From Paenibacillus arenilitoris (GTDB lineage Bacteria; Bacillota; Bacilli; Paenibacillales; Paenibacillaceae): a stretch of DNA of 64,000 nt. Every line of letters begins with the position of its first letter. Within the stretch, counting starts at the first letter, position 1. The notes beneath the pieces are model-generated. The model was not told the origin of the DNA and searched no databases. It saw only the letters and a program-made list of their open reading frames with translations. Location: positions 1 to 64,000 of the forward strand of contig NZ_JACXIY010000019.1 of assembly GCF_014705655.1 (NCBI RefSeq), in the 5' to 3' direction. Below are positions 18,993 through 26,796 of the stretch, piece after piece. Both the position numbers and the translations under genes were made by a program.

Positions 18993-19152
18993 ACGCTTAC
19001 GAGGTTAGCTGTCGGATTCGGGCGTGAGAGTCGCCCTACCCGGAAGCGGCCGCGCTTCCGGGATTCACCCCATGGAGCCGCGAGCTTCTTATAGTTGAAG
19101 GCTCGCGTTCCGTCGGTTCCCCCGTTCCTTTTCCATTCAAGGACTCAGCGAT
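18993..19152 (-). ncRNA. ydaO-type c-di-AMP riboswitch, downstream copy
   Basis: The minus strand contains the core blocks of the ydaO/yuaA riboswitch in order: GGGGGAACC, GGGGTGAATCCC, GGGTAGGGCGACTCTCACG, CCGAATCCGACAGCTAACC and CTCGTAAGCG, closed by a CGCT/AGCG P1. It is followed by a terminator and then the kdp genes. This class binds c-di-AMP and usually switches expression off; in Firmicutes it commonly controls K+ uptake, which fits this operon. Confidence 0.92.
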
Positions 19153-19270
19153 AAAGATGTTTATCCCATCGTTTTTTCTGCAAATGGATCTTTACTTTTT
19201 CAAAAAAGGCAGCAAAAAACCACAGAGGTATAAACCCTGTGGTCAGCGTCCCGATCACAAGTTTCATCAT
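19145..19270 (-). CDS. 41-residue membrane peptide between two c-di-AMP riboswitches
   Basis: This is a 41-codon frame starting at a double ATG with AGGAG 5-8 nt upstream. The product begins MMKLVIGTLTTGF, forms one membrane helix and ends in a basic tail (KVKIHLQKKRWDKHLYR). Its stop codon lies within the P1 stem of the downstream riboswitch. A terminator-like hairpin lies inside the frame. It may be a real small membrane protein, or a chance frame over riboswitch expression-platform sequence. Confidence 0.5.
   Translation of the reverse strand: MMKLVIGTLTTGFIPLWFFAAFFEKVKIHLQKKRWDKHLYR
19214..19242 (-). terminator. Possible terminator of the upstream riboswitch
   Basis: On the minus strand CCACAGGG and CCTCTGTGG form a bulged stem with a short TTTATA loop, followed by TTTTTT. 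It lies about 65 nt after the upstream c-di-AMP riboswitch, inside the 41-codon frame. Confidence 0.6.
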
Positions 19271-19304
19271 CCTCTCTCCTGAGGCAGCGGCAAGCTGCCC
19301 TTCC

Positions 19305-19480
19305 ACGCTTACGAGGTTAGCTGTCGGATTCGGGCGGTGAGAGTCGCCCTACCCGGTACGGAATGCCATGGTATCCGTACCGGGATTCACCCCATGCGAT
19401 ACGGCAGGCGGCTCTCACACCGCTCGCGCATCGCTTCAATGGTTCCCCCGCTTTCCTTGCCGGACAAGGAAATTAAGCGA
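19305..19480 (-). ncRNA. ydaO-type c-di-AMP riboswitch, upstream copy
   Basis: This is a second complete copy of the ydaO core on the minus strand: GCGGGGGAACC, GGGGTGAATCCC, GGGTAGGGCGACTCTCACC, CCGAATCCGACAGCTAACC and CTCGTAAGCG, with P1 formed by CGCTTA/TAAGCG. A good promoter lies 40 nt upstream. The two copies differ mostly in their peripheral stems. They lie in tandem in one leader with a small frame between them. Confidence 0.92.
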
Positions 19481-19518
19481 TCCTTCAAAGAAACTTTGTT
19501 TTTCAATTCATGAAATGA

Positions 19519-19547
19519 ATCATACTCCCGCAGCTTATATCTGTAAA
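19519..19547 (-). promoter_or_regulatory. Sigma-A promoter of the kdp operon
   Basis: TTTACA and TATGAT are separated by exactly 17 bp on the minus strand. The predicted transcript begins near 19512, about 30 nt before the upstream riboswitch. Confidence 0.75.
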
Positions 19548-19597
19548 GAAATGCTATAGCTCAATTCAAGCTTATTTGGACGGCGTAGACGATCAAG

Positions 19598-19686
19598 CGG
19601 GATTCGATCTCCGGTTTGCTATTGAATGCTCTCTATTTCTTCGATTATCTAAAAAACGGAGCGAATCCCGTCATTTCGATAGCAAA
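19598..19686. ncRNA. Candidate pseudoknotted RNA or interleaved inverted repeats
   Basis: Two long complementary pairs are interleaved in order 1-2-1'-2'. Pair 1 is CGGGATTCG..CTCCG (19598-19613) with CGGAGCGAATCCCG (19657-19670). Pair 2 is TTTGCTATTGAATG (19615-19628) with CATTTCGATAGCAAA (19672-19686). It lies in the gap between the divergent kdp promoter and the 19826 gene. Strand and function are unknown. Confidence 0.4.
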
Positions 19687-19825
19687 TAAATGATTCTCCC
19701 CGATGCATCCGCTTTCATTGCCCGGCGGCGCCTTAAACGACCCGATCCATCCTTGCATCGCGGTTTACTCCTCAAGTCCGTAAGCGTATATTCAACTCAA
19801 AAAAGGACGCAAGGAGATGAACGCG

Positions 19826-20284
19826 ATGAACGGATACTCCGAGCCGTTATCCGGTATAAATGAAAATAGTATGACGAGCGACTGCAAGATCGGCTCCATG
19901 GAAATCTTTCGGATGGATGCCAAATGGTTCGGAGACGCGATTCCCGAACGCGACCGCGCATGTATGTTCGTTATATTTAAAATTTCAGGCGGCGGCGTCA
20001 GGGGCTGGAGCGAATCGATCCTGCCCTGCACGAAGCAAACCATGGATATCACGCATTGGGCGGCCGTCTTCATGAGGCTGAAAGGACTCTCCATCCCAGA
20101 CGCCGTGCTTTACGCGCAAGGCAAGAATGAGGCATGGGGACAAGACAGGATGCAGCTCGCGCTAGCCGCGCTGTCGGATTTGGCCGGCACGCTCCAAAGC
20201 CGCCCGTCCGGGCCAAGAGACGTCGACGCCTCCTTGGAGCGTTCGTACATGATCGGCCTGTCGCAGGCTTATTTCTCGTTCTAG
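19826..20284 (+). CDS. Hypothetical protein, 152 residues
   Basis: This is an unrecognised soluble protein. The ATG at 19826 has AAGGAG about 10 nt upstream and is preferred to one three codons earlier that touches the ribosome binding site. There is no signal peptide or membrane helix. The central stretch CMFVIFKISGGGVRGWSES weakly resembles the N-terminal sheet of enolase-superfamily proteins (FVKI...DGGxxGWGE), but the barrel that should follow is absent. It stands alone between the kdp promoter and the convergent BCCT gene. Confidence 0.6.
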   Translation: MNGYSEPLSGINENSMTSDCKIGSMEIFRMDAKWFGDAIPERDRACMFVIFKISGGGVRGWSESILPCTKQTMDITHWAAVFMRLKGLSIPDAVLYAQGKNEAWGQDRMQLALAALSDLAGTLQSRPSGPRDVDASLERSYMIGLSQAYFSF

Positions 20285-20313
20285 CTTCCGGCAGGCCCGG
20301 TCCCGATCGGCGT

Positions 20314-21846
20314 CTATTCGCTCTCGGCAATCAGCTGATCCAGCTTCTTCTGCCGCTTTCTCTCCCGCTTCCGGTGCTCCCGGTCCTCCTCGCTCAAGCA
20401 CTTGAGCAGCGCGACGCACATGCCGCCAATAATGACGGCGAACGGAAGCGATGTCACGATCGAGGCAGTCTGTAGCCCGTTTAATCCCCCGCTGACCAGA
20501 AGGACGATGGCAATGGTCGATTGCAGAACGCCCCAGGTGATTTTCACCTTGTTCGTCGGATTCGGATTGCCCTGCTGCGACAGCATCCCTAGGACGAAGG
20601 TGGCCGAGTCGGCGGAGGTGATGAAGAAAATAACGATCAGCAGCGTCGCGATGCCGGAGGCGATCATGCCGAGCGGCAGCTGCTTCAGCGTCATGAACAA
20701 GGCGGAGGTCACGTCCTTCTCGGCGGCGGCCGCGAGCGGCACGTTCTCGAACAGTTCCATATGAAGCCCCGTACCCCCGAATACGGAGAACCAGAGGAAG
20801 CCGAGCAAGCTCGGCACGAGCAGCACGCCAAGCACGAACTCCTTGATCGTTCTTCCTCTCGACACCCTGGCGATGAAGGTGCCGACAAAAGGCGCCCAGG
20901 CGATCCACCAGGCCCAGTAAAACAACGTCCAGTCGCCGATCCACTTGCTCTGCGAGAACGGAGACAGGCGCAGGCTCATTTGGATGAGGTTTTGAACGTA
21001 GAAGCCGAGCGTCGAGGTCAACGTATCCAGAATAAAGGCGGTCGGCCCGACCAGAAAGACGAAGACGAGCAGCGCGAAAGCAATCCATAGATTGGTCGTG
21101 CTCAGCAGCTTGATGCCCCGGTCCAAGCCGGTTGTCGCCGACAGCATGAACAATACCGTCACGATCGCGATAATCCAGATTTGCGGGCCGGTACCGTTCC
21201 TGAGGCCGAACATCGCGTTCAAGCCGCCGTTGATTTGCAGCGCGCCGAGGCCAAGCGAAGTTGCGACGCCGAAGGCGGTCGCGATGATGGCGAGCGTATC
21301 GATCGCTTTGCCGATCGGCCCTTCCGCGCGCGGGCCGAGCAGCGGATAGAAGGTCGAGCTGATCAGCCCCTTCCGCCCTTTGCGGAATTGATGGTACGCC
21401 AGAATCAAGCCGACAACCGTATAGATCGCCCACGGATGCAGCCCCCAATGGAAGAAGGAGTAACGCATGGCGACGCGGGCGGCCTCCGCCGTCCCCCCGG
21501 CCACCCCCTCCGGCGGGGTAAGGAAGTGCGACAGAGGCTCGGCTACGCCCCAGAATACGAGCCCGATTCCCATGCCCGTGCTGAACAGCATCGCGAACCA
21601 GGCGAATAAGGAATAGGAAGGTTCATCGTCGTCGTCGCCGAGCTTGATCCGCCCGTATTTGCCGAAAGCAAGCGCGAGCGAGAAAATAAGGAAGCCGAAC
21701 ATCGCGAGCAGATAGAACCAGCCGAACGAATCGATCGCAAATTGAAACACTATCGCTGCCGTATCGGCCAGCTGAGACGGCATGAAGGCGCCCCAAAGCA
21801 CGAATACGACGATAATCGCCACCGAAATATACAGGACCACTTTCAT
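20314..21846 (-). CDS. BCCT-family betaine/carnitine/choline transporter
   Basis: This 510-residue secondary transporter has about twelve helices and couples uptake of a trimethylammonium solute such as glycine betaine to Na+. The family signatures are present: GMGIGLVFWGVAEPLSHF, then FFHWGLHPWAIYTVVGL, and the substrate-box Trp residues in YWAWWIAWAPFVGTFIARVSRGRTIKEF. The charged C-terminal tail (SEEDREHRKRERKRQKKLDQ) resembles the osmosensing tails of OpuD/BetP-type carriers. It is monocistronic and lies near a K+ uptake operon, so this 10-kb stretch is rich in osmoadaptation genes. Confidence 0.92.
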   Translation of the reverse strand: MKVVLYISVAIIVVFVLWGAFMPSQLADTAAIVFQFAIDSFGWFYLLAMFGFLIFSLALAFGKYGRIKLGDDDDEPSYSLFAWFAMLFSTGMGIGLVFWGVAEPLSHFLTPPEGVAGGTAEAARVAMRYSFFHWGLHPWAIYTVVGLILAYHQFRKGRKGLISSTFYPLLGPRAEGPIGKAIDTLAIIATAFGVATSLGLGALQINGGLNAMFGLRNGTGPQIWIIAIVTVLFMLSATTGLDRGIKLLSTTNLWIAFALLVFVFLVGPTAFILDTLTSTLGFYVQNLIQMSLRLSPFSQSKWIGDWTLFYWAWWIAWAPFVGTFIARVSRGRTIKEFVLGVLLVPSLLGFLWFSVFGGTGLHMELFENVPLAAAAEKDVTSALFMTLKQLPLGMIASGIATLLIVIFFITSADSATFVLGMLSQQGNPNPTNKVKITWGVLQSTIAIVLLVSGGLNGLQTASIVTSLPFAVIIGGMCVALLKCLSEEDREHRKRERKRQKKLDQLIAESE

Positions 21847-21883
21847 TCCCCCTTATTCCGGTAGCTTTCCCTCCGAACGGCAA

Positions 21884-21911
21884 AAATATAGAGCATCCGC
21901 AGCGGATGCTC
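21884..21911 (-). terminator. Terminator of the quinone-stress operon
   Basis: On the minus strand GAGCATCCGC and GCGGATGCTC form a perfect 10-bp hairpin followed by TATATTTTTG, between the flavin reductase gene and the BCCT gene. Confidence 0.7.
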
Positions 21912-21932
21912 CTTATTATTCGCCTTATTCGA

Positions 21933-22553
21933 TCAGCCCGGCCTCTCGAGCGAGAACCGCTCCCCGAGCTTCGCGTAATCGCTGCCGGCCAGCCGGCTTA
22001 CCGGCTTCAGCGCCGCCGCGTCGATGCGCCCGTTCTCGTATAGCGACTCGTCGACGTGGAACCGTACGACGCGGCCGATGAGCAGGTCGCAGGCGGGCGA
22101 TTCGTCCGTGCCGCCAAGCGGCAGCGACCGCTCCAGCACGCATTCCATGCGGATCTTCGCCTCCGCTACGCCGGGAACACGGATGTTCTCGCTCGGCACG
22201 GCCGTTAAGCCCGCCAGCTCCGCCTCGCTCTTCTCCGGCGGCAGGCTCGCGGCCGTTACGTTGATCGCCTCGATATATCGCTCGTCGGCGATATGGACGA
22301 CGAACTCGCCGGCGTCAGCCGCATTCCGGGCCGTATCCTTCTGTACGCCGCCCGGCTTGCGCTGAACCGATACCGACACCATCGGCGGGTTCGCGGTTAC
22401 GATATTGAAGAAGCTGAACGGCGCCGCATTCCATACCCCTTCGCCCGACAGCGTCGTTACGAAGGCGATCGGCCGCGGAATGATGCCGCCGATCAACAGC
22501 TTGTAGTTGTCCTGCGCGCTCTGGCTTGCAGGGTCAATCGATAGGACGCCCAT
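21933..22553 (-). CDS. Flavin reductase-like, FMN-binding protein
   Basis: This is a 206-residue FMN-binding split-barrel protein of the flavin reductase family. The N-terminal block YKLLIGGIIPRPIAFVTTLSGEGVWNAAPFSFFN is characteristic of this group, followed by PPMVSVSV and the later EFVVHIADE. The ATG at 22553 lies 9 nt after GAGAGG and is preferred over two upstream starts. It is the last gene of an operon with a MhqD-like esterase and a ring-cleavage dioxygenase, which suggests flavin or quinone reduction during quinone stress. The partner oxygenase, if any, is not encoded here. Confidence 0.85.
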   Translation of the reverse strand: MGVLSIDPASQSAQDNYKLLIGGIIPRPIAFVTTLSGEGVWNAAPFSFFNIVTANPPMVSVSVQRKPGGVQKDTARNAADAGEFVVHIADERYIEAINVTAASLPPEKSEAELAGLTAVPSENIRVPGVAEAKIRMECVLERSLPLGGTDESPACDLLIGRVVRFHVDESLYENGRIDAAALKPVSRLAGSDYAKLGERFSLERPG

Positions 22554-22583
22554 CGTCTCCATCCTCTCTCGCCTCACCTGGCG

Positions 22584-23189
22584 TCAGAACGTTTTTTTGA
22601 ACCAAGCTTCCGCAGCGGCTACCTCGGTGCCGGTCAATTGATGGCCGTAACGCTCCCAGTGCACCTCTACCGAGGCGCCAGCTCCGCCGAGCAGCCGCTC
22701 CAGCTCCTCGGTCTCCTGCGCCGCGCAGATCGGATCGTTCGTACCCGCTCCGATGAAGATCGGCACCCCGGCAAGATCCGGAATGTCCGCGCCGCGATCC
22801 GGAACCATCGGATGATGGAGAATCGCGCCTCTTAGCGAGCCTTTATGGTGGAAGAGCAGGCTTCCGGCAATGTTGGCGCCGTTGGAATAGCCGACGGCTA
22901 CCACGTTCGCGCGGTCGAAGCCGCGCTCCGCCGCCGCGTCGTCCAGGAACGCATGCAGCTCCTTCGTGCGGAACCGCAAATCCTCGATGTCGAACACCCC
23001 TTCCGCCAGCCGGCGGAAGAAGCGCGGCATGCCGTTCTCCAGCACGTTCCCCCTTACGCTGAGAACGGAGGACGCGGGCGACAGCCGGTCCGCGAGCGGG
23101 AGCAGGTTCCGCTCCGTTCCTCCCGTACCGTGCAGCAGCAGCAGTACGGGTGCATTCGGATTATCGCCTTGCTTGAATATATGCTTCAT
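22584..23189 (-). CDS. mhqD: MhqD-like carboxylesterase
   Basis: This 201-residue alpha/beta hydrolase is of the phospholipase/carboxylesterase family. The nucleophile Ser lies in VAVGYSNGAN, the acid Asp in GAGTNDPI, the His in RYGHQLT, and the oxyanion HGTGG is near the N-terminus. MhqD belongs to the hydroquinone/catechol-stress regulon of Bacillus. The start overlaps the stop of the dioxygenase gene by 4 bases (ATGA). The substrate is not known from sequence. Confidence 0.85.
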   Translation of the reverse strand: MKHIFKQGDNPNAPVLLLLHGTGGTERNLLPLADRLSPASSVLSVRGNVLENGMPRFFRRLAEGVFDIEDLRFRTKELHAFLDDAAAERGFDRANVVAVGYSNGANIAGSLLFHHKGSLRGAILHHPMVPDRGADIPDLAGVPIFIGAGTNDPICAAQETEELERLLGGAGASVEVHWERYGHQLTGTEVAAAEAWFKKTF

Positions 23190-24136
23190 TGTTTATCCTC
23201 CTCCAATACCCGGACCTCGAACGGAGTCAGCAGCTGCTCGATCTGGCCGCGACTGGCCTCGAACCATTCCGGCAGCATCAGCTTCTCGCCGAGCTTAGCC
23301 GGTTCTTCATCACGGGCAAAGCCCGGGGGATCCGTGGCGATTTCGAACAGGATGCCGCCTGCTTCGCGGAAGTACAGCGCTTTGAAATACTGCCGGTCGA
23401 CGATCGGCGTAGGCTGATACCCGCTGCCCGCGACATGGCTTCTCCAACGTTCGTGCTCCTCGTCGTCTTTCGCCCGCCAAGCGATATGGTGAACGGTGCC
23501 CGCTCCGCCGTGGCCGGCCTCCATCCGCGTCACGTTGACGTCGATCAGGTTGCCGATATCGGCCGTCGATTGAAAGCGCATATAGGCGCCCTCCTGCCCG
23601 ACTTTGGTCAGCCCCATCACGTTTACGAGCAAATCGGCCGTCTGTGCGGGAGCGGTGCTGTACAGAATCGCGCCCCCGAACCCTTTGATCGCCTTATCGG
23701 CCGGCACGCCGCCGAACGACCATGCGCTCGCTCTGCCCTCGCGGCGTTCGACGATTTCCAGCTTCAAGCCGTCCGGATCCTCGAACGCCAGATACGTCTC
23801 GCCGAACCGCGTCGTTACTTCCGCCGCGACGTTCAGCTTCGCCAGCCTTTGCTGCCAGAAGCCGAAGGCGCCTTCGGGCACGAGGTAGGTCGTCACTCCG
23901 ACCTGTCCGCCGCCGATGCGTCCCTTCCGCGATTGCTGGAAAGGGAAGAACGTAATGATCGTGCCCGGGCTGCCCGCCTCGTCGCCGAAGTATAGATGGT
24001 ACACCTCCGGAGCGTCGAAGTTGATCGTCTTCTTGACCAAGCGAAGGCCAAGCGCGCCTGCATAGAAATCGGCCGTTCGCTGCGCATCCCGAACGAATGC
24101 CGTAATATGGTGAATACCCGCTGTTGGTGTTGTCAT
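23186..24136 (-). CDS. MhqA/MhqO-type ring-cleaving dioxygenase
   Basis: This 316-residue vicinal-oxygen-chelate dioxygenase of the hydroquinone-specific group has two glyoxalase-fold halves. The first starts GIHHITAFVRDAQRTADFYAGALGLRLVKKT, with a likely metal His in the HHIT motif; the second carries GTVHHIAWRA; a C-terminal Glu lies in GGILFEIATDPPG. These metal ligands are intact. The ATG at 24136 is preferred to a GTG three codons upstream that overlaps the GAGGAG. It should open quinone or catechol rings for detoxification. Confidence 0.88.
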   Translation of the reverse strand: MTTPTAGIHHITAFVRDAQRTADFYAGALGLRLVKKTINFDAPEVYHLYFGDEAGSPGTIITFFPFQQSRKGRIGGGQVGVTTYLVPEGAFGFWQQRLAKLNVAAEVTTRFGETYLAFEDPDGLKLEIVERREGRASAWSFGGVPADKAIKGFGGAILYSTAPAQTADLLVNVMGLTKVGQEGAYMRFQSTADIGNLIDVNVTRMEAGHGGAGTVHHIAWRAKDDEEHERWRSHVAGSGYQPTPIVDRQYFKALYFREAGGILFEIATDPPGFARDEEPAKLGEKLMLPEWFEASRGQIEQLLTPFEVRVLEEDKQ

Positions 24137-24210
24137 GACTTCCACTCTCCTCGTTTTTATCGAACGTTTGACTGAAGCGATACTTGCTTATTGACGGATG
24201 ACTAATCGGA

Positions 24211-24612
24211 TTACCAGATCAAAGCGTCCAAGGAATAAGCGCCTGCGCCCGTTAATGCGACACCTATAGCAATGGCAATCAGAACAAGATTATATTCATA
24301 ACCGTTCGCAGTCGCCCATAAGCCGTTGCTGCCGTGCACCTTCGCGATCGCGACGAGCATCGTTGCGACGATGAATGCGGCGGCGAGCGGCGTCAGCAGT
24401 CCCGCTGCGAACAGCAAACCGCCGGTCAGCTCCAGCAATCCGGCCACGACAGCCATCGCGACGCCCGGCTTCACGCCGATCGATTCCAGCCAGCTCCCCG
24501 TCCCCTTCGGTCCATAGCCGCCGAACCAGCCGAACAGCTTTTGCGCCCCATGCCCGACGAACAACAAACCGATTACCAAACGAACGATCAACAATCCAAG
24601 TGCCAAACTCAT
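24211..24612 (-). CDS. DoxX-family membrane protein (MhqP-like)
   Basis: This 133-residue protein has four predicted membrane helices and the DoxX signatures [24 protein letters not shown] and [21 protein letters not shown]. The ATG at 24612 has GGAGGAG 6 nt upstream. It is the first gene of the operon with the dioxygenase and MhqD-like genes, matching the Bacillus MhqR regulon where a DoxX protein (MhqP) accompanies them. Its biochemical role is not established. Confidence 0.88.
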   Translation of the reverse strand: MSLALGLLIVRLVIGLLFVGHGAQKLFGWFGGYGPKGTGSWLESIGVKPGVAMAVVAGLLELTGGLLFAAGLLTPLAAAFIVATMLVAIAKVHGSNGLWATANGYEYNLVLIAIAIGVALTGAGAYSLDALIW

Positions 24613-24648
24613 TTTAAACTCCTCCAATTTATTAATATTTTATTTAAA

Positions 24649-24668
24649 GAATCTCTAATTTAAGATAT
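24649..24668 (-). promoter_or_regulatory. MhqR-type operator before the doxX operon
   Basis: ATCTTAAATTAGAGAT (24651-24666, minus strand) is an inverted repeat resembling the Bacillus MhqR box TATCTCGAATTCGAGATA. A closer version lies before the marR gene itself. It sits about 40 bp upstream of the doxX start. Confidence 0.55.
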
Positions 24669-24727
24669 TTGTCATGCGTAACTGCTTCGCCGTCTTTGGA
24701 GGCGGAGCTTACGTTTCGCGGTGAAAC

Positions 24728-24753
24728 ATAAAAAGCGGCTTTTCTTCTCCGCT
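24728..24753 (-). terminator. Terminator of the marR gene
   Basis: On the minus strand AGCGG and CCGCT pair around a 10-nt A-rich loop, followed by TTTTTATG, just after the regulator stop codon. The short stem makes this moderate. Confidence 0.55.
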
Positions 24754-24761
24754 ATGATCGG

Positions 24762-25208
24762 CTACTTAAAGTGCTCCTGCGCGTGCTTGCCCAGCTTCTT
24801 GAGCAGGACGCTCGCCAGCTGCTTCTCTTCGGATGACAATCCCGCTACCGCCTCCCCGATCGCGGCTTCGTGACTCGGGAACACGTCCTCGATGAACTTC
24901 GCGCCCTGCTCGGTCAGCTCCGCGTAGATGAGCCGCCGGTCCTCCGTCGAAGCTCTGCGCCGCACCATGTGCTTCTTCTCCAGCTTATCCACGACGTACG
25001 TAATGTTGCCGCTGCTCATGAGCACTTTCCCGCCGATTTGCTGAAGCGGCTGCGGTCCCTTATGATACAGCAGCTCCAAGACGCCGAACTCCGTCCGGTT
25101 CAGCCCCATCCGCCGAATGTCCCGGTCCGCATGCGCGTTCACCCATTGGCTCGCCCTGGACAGCGCGATGAACAGCTGCAGAGCATCGTTCGCTTTCGCA
25201 TCCGCCAT
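24762..25208 (-). CDS. mhqR: MarR-family regulator, MhqR-like
   Basis: This 148-residue winged-helix repressor has the MarR core: LNRTEFGVLELLYHKGPQPLQQIGGKVLMSSGNITYVVDKLEKKHMVRR (HTH and recognition helix) and the wing STEDRRLIYAELTEQG. Family members of this branch sense quinones and catechols. It lies upstream of, and in the same direction as, the doxX/dioxygenase/esterase operon, and similar operator-like palindromes precede both. The symbol rests on context and family resemblance. Confidence 0.8.
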   Translation of the reverse strand: MADAKANDALQLFIALSRASQWVNAHADRDIRRMGLNRTEFGVLELLYHKGPQPLQQIGGKVLMSSGNITYVVDKLEKKHMVRRRASTEDRRLIYAELTEQGAKFIEDVFPSHEAAIGEAVAGLSSEEKQLASVLLKKLGKHAQEHFK

Positions 25209-25253
25209 CTCAGCTTCCCTCCTTCCCTCGCTCGCATTTATCTTTAAGTTAAT

Positions 25254-25271
25254 TATCTTGATTTAAAGATA
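25254..25271 (-). promoter_or_regulatory. MhqR-type operator before the marR gene
   Basis: TATCTTGATTTAAAGATA is an 18-bp imperfect palindrome (7 of 9 pairs) close to the MhqR consensus. A further TTATCTTTAAGTTAATTA lies beside it at 25239-25256. Autoregulation is the likely meaning. Confidence 0.6.
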
Positions 25272-25394
25272 AATCAATTTCATGCTATTGTCAATATGTT
25301 TTATCAAAATTATTTTGCGCCCGGCCGTTTCGATTTATGCCGGACGGTTGCATCCGGTTATCGGTTCGTTCAAAATCGGAGGAAAGGAGGCGAA

Positions 25395-26396
25395 ATGAAC
25401 ATGCTTCATATCGTAAACGGCGACGTCGTCGCCGAGAAGCTGAAGGCGGGAGGCGTACCGGGCGACGTTCTCCCGTGGCGGGAAATTTATTCGGAAGGCC
25501 CCGTCTTCCTTCGGCCCGAGCTGCCGGAGCATCGAGCGGCCAGAGGCCGGTATTTGGAGCAGGCCCTTGGCATTCCGGTGCGGGAGTGGCAGCTTGGCTC
25601 GGAGGCGCAGGAGCGGCGGCTCGCGGACTTCCGCCGGCATGGCGACGTCGTGCTCTGGTTCGAGCACGACTTGTTCGATCAAGCGATGCTCGCTTATTTG
25701 CTCCATTGGTTCGCAGGGCAAGATCTGCGCGGCACGAGGCTGCACCTGCTTGGCATCGGCGAATATCCGGGCATGGCGCTCTTCCGCGGGCTGGGCGAGC
25801 TATCCGCCGGGCAATTGGCCGGACTTGCGGGAACTTGGAGCGAGATTGGGGAACGGCAGCTGCAGCTCGGGAGGAAAGCTTGGGAGGCGTACGCATCGCG
25901 AACGCCGCAGCCTCTGGCCGCGCTGCTTCCCAAGGATACGTCGGCGCTCGCCTTTCTGCATGACGCGTTCCTGCTCCATCTTCGCCGCTTCCCTTCGGTA
26001 CATAACGGGCTTGGCATCGTCGAGCAGACGACGCTGGAGCTGCTTCAAGCGGGCGTCGACCGGACGCTGGAGCTGTTCCGGCGCACCGGCGACCGGCTGA
26101 ACGGACTCGGACTCGGCGACATCCAATACTGGCGCGTCCTGCGCCTGCTGGCGGAGGCCGAGCATCCGATGCTCATCGTCGAAGGGGACGGCCGCTTCCC
26201 TGGGCTACACGACGCGCCCGGCGATTTCCTCACCCGCCGCGTGCGGCTGACGCCGCTTGGGGCGAAGCTGGCGAGCGGGGAAGCCGACTGGATCGCGCTT
26301 AACGGAATCGACCGGTGGTACGGAGGCGTCCATCTTCAGGGACGATCGCCTATATGGCGGTGGGATGAAGCGCAGGGGGTGATTGCGAGGGCGTAA
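25395..26396 (+). CDS. DUF1835 domain-containing protein
   Basis: This 333-residue soluble protein opens with the DUF1835 block MNMLHIVNGDVVAEKLKAGG...DVLPWREIYSEGP, continues with the conserved VVLWFEHDLFDQAMLAYLLHWF segment and ends in a winged-helix-like region. The function of the family is unknown. I chose the ATG at 25395, which follows GGAAAGGAGG at 5 nt; the open frame extends further upstream without a ribosome binding site. It is divergent from the marR gene. Confidence 0.85.
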   Translation: MNMLHIVNGDVVAEKLKAGGVPGDVLPWREIYSEGPVFLRPELPEHRAARGRYLEQALGIPVREWQLGSEAQERRLADFRRHGDVVLWFEHDLFDQAMLAYLLHWFAGQDLRGTRLHLLGIGEYPGMALFRGLGELSAGQLAGLAGTWSEIGERQLQLGRKAWEAYASRTPQPLAALLPKDTSALAFLHDAFLLHLRRFPSVHNGLGIVEQTTLELLQAGVDRTLELFRRTGDRLNGLGLGDIQYWRVLRLLAEAEHPMLIVEGDGRFPGLHDAPGDFLTRRVRLTPLGAKLASGEADWIALNGIDRWYGGVHLQGRSPIWRWDEAQGVIARA

Positions 26397-26463
26397 GCGA
26401 CCATGACGTCGGGGTCAGGCGAGGCAGGAGCTTGCGTGAACTAGCCGGCATGAAAGCCGTCAG

Positions 26464-26644
26464 TTTCAAAAATTGAAATAACTTAATTAAGTTGAACGTA
26501 AGTTAAGGTGCTAATTTCAAATATTGAAACTACAACAGGAAAGTGAACGGGTTTGCTCGCAAATGGTCCGGATTAATTTCAATTCTCGAAACTATCGCGC
26601 ATCATTCCCCCATTCGAACGAGTATTTACTTCAAATTTTGAAAC
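26464..26644. repeat. Palindrome-quartet element B1
   Basis: Four short palindromes of the type GTTTCAAATATTGAAAC have centres at 26471, 26522, 26584 and 26636, i.e. 51, 62 and 52 bp apart. The intervening 35-46 bp are unrelated to each other. The element fills the gap between the DUF1835 gene and the MBL hydrolase gene, which otherwise shows nothing recognisable. Confidence 0.85.
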
Positions 26645-26796
26645 TAAAACTGCCATCGTCGCGCATCAGCCCACCGCAGCTGCCGATCGATTCCGCTTCG
26701 TACGTATCGAATCGCTCCCGAACGACAAAAGGAAGCGGCAGCCGGAAGCATCCCGCATGCATCTCCGACTGCCGCTATCGACCTGTCAAGCGCGGC

